DNA from: Locusta migratoria
Lineage: Eukaryota; Arthropoda; Insecta; Orthoptera; Acrididae
Direction: 5' to 3'
Length of the DNA: 64,000 bases
Assembly (NCBI GenBank): GCA_026315105.1
Contig: CM048744.1
Location: 655,715,676-655,779,675 of the forward strand
Shown: positions 58,869 to 64,000 of the stretch, piece after piece
How the letters are laid out: every line of letters begins with the position of its first letter
How positions within the stretch are numbered: the stretch's first letter is position 1
Program-made: the position numbers and the translations under genes
The notes under the pieces: model-generated
What the model saw: only the letters and a program-made list of their open reading frames with translations
The model's database searches: none
Told to the model about the DNA's origin: nothing

Positions 58869-60275
58869 CAGTGGCGTAGCTATCATAGGGATAGGCGGGG
58901 CAGGGCCCCGGGGCCCCCGAGCTCCAGGGGCCACTCGGCCTTCGTGAGCGACGTTCGAAGAAAGTTACAGTAGATCCTTGGACACTTTTATTTCCCCCAA
59001 TTACTTCGGATAATCGAAGTTCTACTGTATATAATAATTTGGTTGAATGAAGGTTTTCCGACTTTGAACTTTTTGAACCCTGACCAACAAACCTCTAACG
59101 CACGAAGGGAAATCCAAAAATTATTCGCACCCCAGAATATAAACATAACAAGGTCCTTTGCTTGTCCGCTAAGACGTGAATCCTGCCATCGTCAGCGTAT
59201 TGTCGGTTGAAGTCGGAGTTTCCGTGCCTGCCAATCTTTGCGAAATAACAGTGAATGGTGCTGAATTACTAGCACAGTGTTTGACAGTAGACAGTGTGAC
59301 CACATTCGAATATGAAGTCTCTACAATGTATTATTACAGAACTGTATTATTATGGTAACTCAACTGTTTGTGTAGTGAATTCCCCAAGGGTGTGCTCCAT
59401 AATCATAGATCCCAATGAAGTGCTGTAACCAATTGCACTCTGAAATTTGTGCAAGAAGAAGAGAAAATATGGTTACTTTGTCACAATAGTAAATTGTGCA
59501 TTTAAGACACTACCCTGTACCCCACTGCCACTATAATAAGCGAAGATGTCAACTTTTTTATTTTACTTATTACTTTTTCCTGGCCAGACATTAATATATA
59601 CTTCATGAAGCCTGGTAGGGGCACGGCTCAAACCAAAGTATTTCATCAATCAAAATCCGGCAACTTTCTTTTCTGGAACCATCATACACGAATATTTCCC
59701 CTATTTTCCTTCTTTGACTGGGCTATCAACGAAATTAGGTTGATAGGTACGGAGCAGCGAGGAGTTTAGCTACAGTGGGTTGTCGGCACTGACAACAGTC
59801 CGCCTGTTGTCACCGCGGACTGACTGTTCCCGGTTTGCTTCGCGGCAGGGGGCCATGTTTTCATGGTTAAGTAATATTCTTCATTGTTTATTTTTTACTA
59901 GCTTATGCCTGCGACTTCATTCACCTAGTATAGAGCAACTTCGGAAACTATCCCAAGAGGTCGTTTATCTTTATGTCCTACCCAGGTTCAAATCTATCCC
60001 TCTGCAAAATTTCATTCAAATCCGCCCAGTAACTTTTACGTGAAAGCATAACAAACAAACCAACTTTCACAGTTACATTTGAGAGTACAATTAAATATTA
60101 TCTGCTGCATAACATGTAATAATTTACTTAATAGTATTTAGGTTTTCCTTATTACGTCTTCCAGTAAGCGGTAAGGAACTGATGATGTAGTTTTGCATAG
60201 TTTGCATAGTTTGTTTACAGAGGGTCCCAATGTCATTTTTGCCCCGGTGCCCTTGGTGACGTAGCTATGCCACTG
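58869..60275. mobile_element. Non-autonomous hAT DNA transposon, 8-bp TSD
   Basis: Terminal inverted repeats CAGTGGCGTAGCTA (58869) and TAGCTATGCCACTG (60262-60275), with an 8-bp duplication CTTACAGC at 58861-58868 and 60276-60283. The 8-bp duplication and CAGTGGCG-type end are diagnostic of hAT. Its 1,407 bp hold no recognisable transposase. G/C-rich subterminal sequence (GGGCCCCGGGGCCCCCG near 58904, complement-like GCCCCGGTGC at 60241) mirrors at the two ends. Confidence 0.9.
58968..59027. mobile_element. 60-bp pogo/Tigger-like remnant inside the hAT element
   Basis: CAGTAGATCC at the left and AGTTCTACTG at the right form inverted ends, flanked by TA on both sides. GGATAATCGAA near the right end resembles the terminal sequence of pogo-group elements. 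Very short, so it could be a deletion remnant or coincidence. Confidence 0.35.
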
Positions 60276-60283
60276 CTTACAGC

Positions 60284-60982
60284 GCCGGATCTTGTTGCTA
60301 GTTGCACCGCCCCCTCCCTCCCAACTCGGCGCTTCGATGTTTCGGCGCCTCCCCCCCCCCCCCCCCACTTCGCAGAGACAATTTGGTGCACCTCTGCTAC
60401 TGGCGCCGGAAGAAGTGCCCCAGTTTGCCCCCCCAACCCCTCCACCTTTAGATATATTTTCGTTAAAAGATCTGAAGAATGTCTTACCTCGACTTTCTTG
60501 CCATTGCTTCAACTCGAGCTGAGGTGTCGGCCTACCAAGCTTCTTTATTCCACTTTTTTTTTTCAAGCTTAAATCTGAGTAATTTGTTTCTAAAAGATAC
60601 TGAACGTTGTTCAATTTTCTTTGATAATAAACACCAAGAACATGTGAATATTCACATGAAAACTAAAACACAGTAAGTAACTGATTACACTGTCTGATTA
60701 CACTGTTAACAAAATGAATCTATTACGATAAAAAGACAAGCTTCCTTCGAGTCACTTTACACTGTAATCGTCACCCCCTCCTAACCTTATGCTTGCCCAA
60801 AGGCTGCTCTCCCACACATCTTTTCAAACAGTTACATATTTGTTATAAAGAAGAGTGTAAATGTCATTTACCCTCAAAATCGCGACACATTTGCAAAAAC
60901 GTCTAAAGATATGTGCCAAGTATCAATACAAAGGACATTGCTGTTCCCGTATCTGTTAAAAAGAAGAAAACAATTGCTTTCC
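60284..60982. other. Non-coding stretch with C16-17 run
   Basis: A C-rich homopolymer lies at 60350-60366 and a C8 run at 60428-60435 region. The open frames here are low-complexity Pro/Gly translations of these runs, not genes. Confidence 0.6.
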
Positions 60983-61041
60983 GTCGGTCTCGAACCCAAT
61001 ACCTTCGACACCTCAGTGCGATGCTGCTAACCACACAACCC
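60983..61041 (-). repeat. Decayed tRNA-like SINE fragment
   Basis: The complement reads GTTGTGTGGTTAGCAGCATC and GGTATTGGGTTCGAGACCGA, a tRNA-like A and B box pair with a degenerate anticodon arm. It is the insertion site of the palindromic element at 61045. Confidence 0.5.
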
Positions 61042-61044
61042 ATT

Positions 61045-61505
61045 ATGAAACTATCACTCTGCAGCGGAGTGTGCGCTGATATGAAACTTCCTGGCAGATT
61101 AAAATTGTGTGCCGGAACCGGGACTCGAACCTGGGACCTTTGCCTTTCGCGGGCAAGCGCTCTACCACTGAGCTACCCCGACACGACTCACGATGCCGCC
61201 TCACAACTTTACTTCCGCCAGTACCTCGCCTCCTACTTTCCAAACTTCACAGAAGTTCTCCTGCGAAACTTGCAAGACTAGCACTCCTGGAAGAAAGGAT
61301 ATGGTGGAGACATGGCTTAGCCACAGCCTAGGGGATGTTTCCAGAATGAAAGTAGGAGGCGAGGTACTGGCGGAAGTAAAGTTGTTGAGGCGACATCGTG
61401 AGTCGTGTCGGGGTAGCTCAGTGGTAGAGCTCTTGCCCGCGAAAGGCAAAGGTCCCAGGTTCGAGTCCCGGTTCCGACACACAATTTTAATCTGCCAGGA
61501 AGTTT
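61045..61505. mobile_element. Palindromic element with inverted tRNA-like arms, 13-bp TSD
   Basis: Second copy of the family at 18016-18298. Flanks CACACAACCCATT are exact (61032-61044 and 61506-61518). Left end ATGAAACTATCACTCTGCAG, then AAACTTCCTGGCAGATTAAA, then a tRNA-Ala-like arm (complement, about 61108-61186). The right arm repeats it inverted (about 61404-61482) and ends TTTTAATCTGCCAGGAAGTT. Between the arms, shorter inverted matches (AGTACCTCGCCTCCTACTTTC at 61219 and its complement at 61349) extend the palindrome to a central loop of about 110 bp. Confidence 0.88.
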
Positions 61506-61518
61506 CACACAACCCATT

Positions 61519-62150
61519 CTTCCTAGATGGAGAGTTGTAACTGCATTATTATTCATGATCGGCTCTTTTGAAGGTTTTACAGTTGATGCGTCTTTAATTT
61601 ATAGTTATAAGATATTTTACTAAATATGACATGTTATTGATGAATCTTCAATGCGAAAAAATATAAAAAAAAATAAAATAAAGAAATAAAAAAATAATAA
61701 TAAAAAATTATGAAGGGCAGATATTGCCTGCATGGAGTATTTGCGCATACGCAAGGCGAGGTGCGCAGTAGCACCATTGTCTTGCTTCGGGACCAATCGT
61801 GCGTAACCGCCAAAGCTCGAGTAGCCAAGAGCTGGCGTCTCTACCAGCTCCAACACCAAAAGCGGCGTTTCCCCTCATTCCCCCTGTCGCGAGAGAGCCT
61901 ATATGCTGTCTCCAGTGGATTCCGAAGTTGAACCTCGGTCGCGCATGCGCATTGCAACGCTGAGGCCACTGCCGCCTATATTATGCGGCATTCCATCATT
62001 CAGTGTTCTCAGTCAGCAACGACTCGTATACCAGCTGTCTCCGAGACGTAAAACGTTTCCCACGCGATAAAAATTCTTTAAATGTGCATATAAAATGATC
62101 TGATAGAAGAACGAAACGAAGAATTATAGTTTAAAAAACTTTTTATTTTA
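61519..62150 (+). other. Non-coding stretch with a promoter-like motif
   Basis: A GC/CpG-richer block (61740-62060) contains TATATTATG at 61976 and TCATTCAGT at 61996-62004, the spacing of a TATA box and arthropod initiator. No reading frame follows on +. Might be the end of an undefined mobile element. Confidence 0.3.
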
Positions 62151-62155
62151 TTTGT

Positions 62156-62418
62156 TTAAATTTTCACGACGAGTTTTTTCTGAGGGTTCACCGAACCAGT
62201 GAGCACATAGGACGCGCCGTCACTGTTTCGAGCAGACACAAATGGAGTCCAGTCTAGGACAACATCTTGTTCTGCCTCATACATCAACATCTCCGTCAAC
62301 ACTGACTCCTCCCCCTCTCCCAACTTAGTCTCTGACCTTTCGTCACTGCCAATGACCAGCTTCTGCACCTCACCTATCTCCTTTCCATCCAAATAAACTT
62401 CTGTCACTCCACAATATT
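62156..62418 (-). pseudogene. C-terminal coding piece of unknown protein, truncated by RTE
   Basis: An 87-codon frame on the - strand runs from EYCGVTEVYLDGKEIGEVQK to LTGSVNPQKKLVVKI and a TAA, followed within about 10 bases by AATAAA. Rich in Glu, Val, Asp and Gly and poor in the Leu/Ser/Phe typical of chance frames here, so it looks truly coding. Its upstream end is the CAACA tail of an RTE LINE at 62419, which has cut the gene or its retrocopy. I do not recognise the family. The very short 3' UTR is notable. Confidence 0.4.
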
Positions 62419-64000
62419 CATGTGTTGTGTTGTGTTGTGTTGTGGTCTTCAGTCCGGAGACTGATTTGATGCAGCCCTCCACCCTACTGTATCCTGAGCA
62501 AGCCGGTATAAGAACGGCAACCTACATCCATTTGAATTTGCTCACTAAATTCATTTCTTGGCCACCCTCTGCGATTTTTTCCCCACACACTTCCCCCCAA
62601 CGCTAAATTCACAATTCCTTGATGCATAAGAATGTGTCCTACCAATCTATCCCTTCTTTTGGTCAAAGTATGCCAGAAATACCTTTTCTCCCCAATTCTG
62701 TTCAGTGCGGTACCTCCTCATTAAGTTACACGATCAACCCACCTGATCTTCAGCATTCTTCTGTAGCATCACATTCAAAAGCCTCTATCCTCTTCCTTTC
62801 TGCACTGTTTATTGTCCATGTTTCACTCCCATACAAGGTAACAATCCACAAAAATGCCTTCAGAAAGGACTTCCTTATGCTTAAATTAATATTCGATATC
62901 AACAACTTTCTCTTTTTTAAAAATGCTTTTCTTCCCATTGCCATTCTACATTTTATATCCTCTGTTCTACGACCATCATACGTTATTTTACTGCCTAAAT
63001 AACAAAACTCATCTACCACCTTTAGTGTTTCGTTACCTAATCTAATTCCTTCAGTAACATCTGATTTTCTAAGACTGCATTCCATTACACTTCTGTTGCT
63101 CTTATTAATGTTCATCTTATATGCTCCTTTCAACACACAGTCCATTCCGTTTAATTGTTCCTCCAGGTCCTTTGCTGTCTCTGCCAGAATTACAATGTCA
63201 TCAGCAAAACGCAAGGTTTTTGTTTCTTCACCATCAAATTTCTCTTTGCTTTCCTTTTAGCTTGCTCAATGCACAAATTGAACAAAATTGGAGAAAGGTT
63301 ACAGCCCTGCCTTACTCCCTTCCCTTTCATGTCCTTCAATTCTGATAACTACTACTTAGTTTTTGTACAAGTGGTAAATAACCTTCCATTCCCTTTATTT
63401 TACCCCTGCTGAAATCAGAATTTGAAAGAGTGTATACCAATCAACATTGAAAAAAGCTTTCTTCAAATCTACAAAAGCTAGAAATGTAGGTTTGCCTTTC
63501 CTTAATCTATTTTTTATAATAAGCCGTAAAGAGAGTATTGTCTCCCGTGTTCCTACATTTCTCCTGAATCCAAACTGGTCTTCCCCCAGGTCGGCTTCTA
63601 CCGGCTTTTCCATCTGTAGATAATTCGTGTTAAAATTTTGCAACCATGACTTATTAAACTGATGGTTCTGTAATTTTCACACCTGTCTGCACCTGCTTAC
63701 TTTGGAATGGGGATTATTACATTTTTCTTAAAGTCTGAGGGTATTTCCCCTGTCTGATACATCTCAAACACCACAAATAGTTTTGTCATGGCTGGCTCTC
63801 CCAGAGACTTCAGTAGTTCTTAGGGAATGTCGTCCACTCCAGGGGCCTTGCTTAGACTTAGACTTAGGTCTTCTCTCAGTTTAGTATCTCCTATTTCCTC
63901 TTCATTTACATCGTCTTCCCTTCCTACAATGTTGTCTCTAAGTTCATTTCCTTCGTAGAGCCCCCCTATATACTTTTTCCACCTTTCAGCTTTCCATTCT
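62419..64000 (-). mobile_element. RTE-type LINE, 3' half, runs off the window
   Basis: Tail (ACAAC)n at 62421-62443 (- strand), preceded by CGGACTGAAGACC. - strand coding in several frames: VGHILMHQGIVNLALGGSVWG (62484 onwards), LYGSETWTINSAERKRIEAF (about 62830-62771), MRFADDIVILAETAKDLEEQ (63214), FLAFVDLKKAFFNVDW (about 63480-63433; Phe replaces the usual Asp of KAFDNVDW) and DLGEDQFGFRRNVGTRE (about 63598-63548). Frameshifts throughout. The 5' part lies beyond 64000. Confidence 0.9.

Noticed and set aside
60138..60614. 158-codon open frame on the - strand
   Set aside because: Translation is dominated by poly-Gly from the C-run and overlaps the hAT terminus; no motif.
61404..61482. tRNA-Ala-like sequence that could be a real tRNA gene
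   Set aside because: Part of a palindromic element with a second inverted copy; the loop lacks T33 and the sequence occurs again at 18 kb in the same repeat context.

Overview
The window looks like nuclear DNA from an insect with a large, repeat-rich genome. The mix of repeats (CR1-like LINEs with ATGTAG tails, RTE LINEs with CAA tails, tRNA-derived SINEs, Tc1/mariner, hAT and Mutator-like remnants), the AT-rich non-coding DNA and introns of 4.6 and 15.4 kb fit an orthopteran such as a locust or grasshopper. That is inference from familiarity, not a database result. No bacterial-type gene, operon, CRISPR array, rRNA or intact tRNA gene is visible.

One host gene is well supported. It lies on the + strand and encodes a very long coiled-coil protein. 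Two large exons (46086-46622 and 51205-54186) and one probable 42-base exon (30598-30639) are all phase 0 and together give 1,187 residues with no start or stop inside the window, so the gene continues on both sides. Exon 3 holds tandem 35-residue (five-heptad) repeats. I cannot name the protein. A second possible host coding piece is an 87-codon C-terminus on the - strand (62156-62418), cut off by an RTE tail.

Everything else is mainly transposable-element debris. 1-12 kb: a local direct repeat, a CR1 3' end, a Tc1 element, a mariner-like element carrying a tRNA-containing inverted-repeat element, and SINEs. 12-15 kb: CR1 pieces, one nested in another. 17-19 kb: an RTE LINE split by a palindromic tRNA-like element with a 12-bp target duplication. 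21-28.4 kb: degenerate tandem arrays, partly inverted, around a CR1 copy with a 680-codon ORF. 31-36.9 kb: a second RTE-type LINE with a SINE inside, and a Mutator-like transposase gene split by another RTE. 37-45.7 kb: a full-length RTE with a 9-bp target duplication, then an RTE inserted in opposite orientation into an older RTE; the inner one keeps a 594-codon reverse transcriptase ORF. 54.8-56.9 kb: a CR1 lacking its first catalytic motif. 58.9-60.3 kb: a non-autonomous hAT element with a perfect 8-bp target duplication. 61-64 kb: a second palindromic tRNA-like element, the unknown coding piece and a truncated RTE.

Most of this material from 31 to 51 kb sits inside introns of the coiled-coil gene, so the window is best read as a transposon-laden host gene. 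The most unusual items are the inverted-repeat elements that carry tRNA-like modules, the heptad-sized exon with a GC donor, and the five-heptad repeat array.
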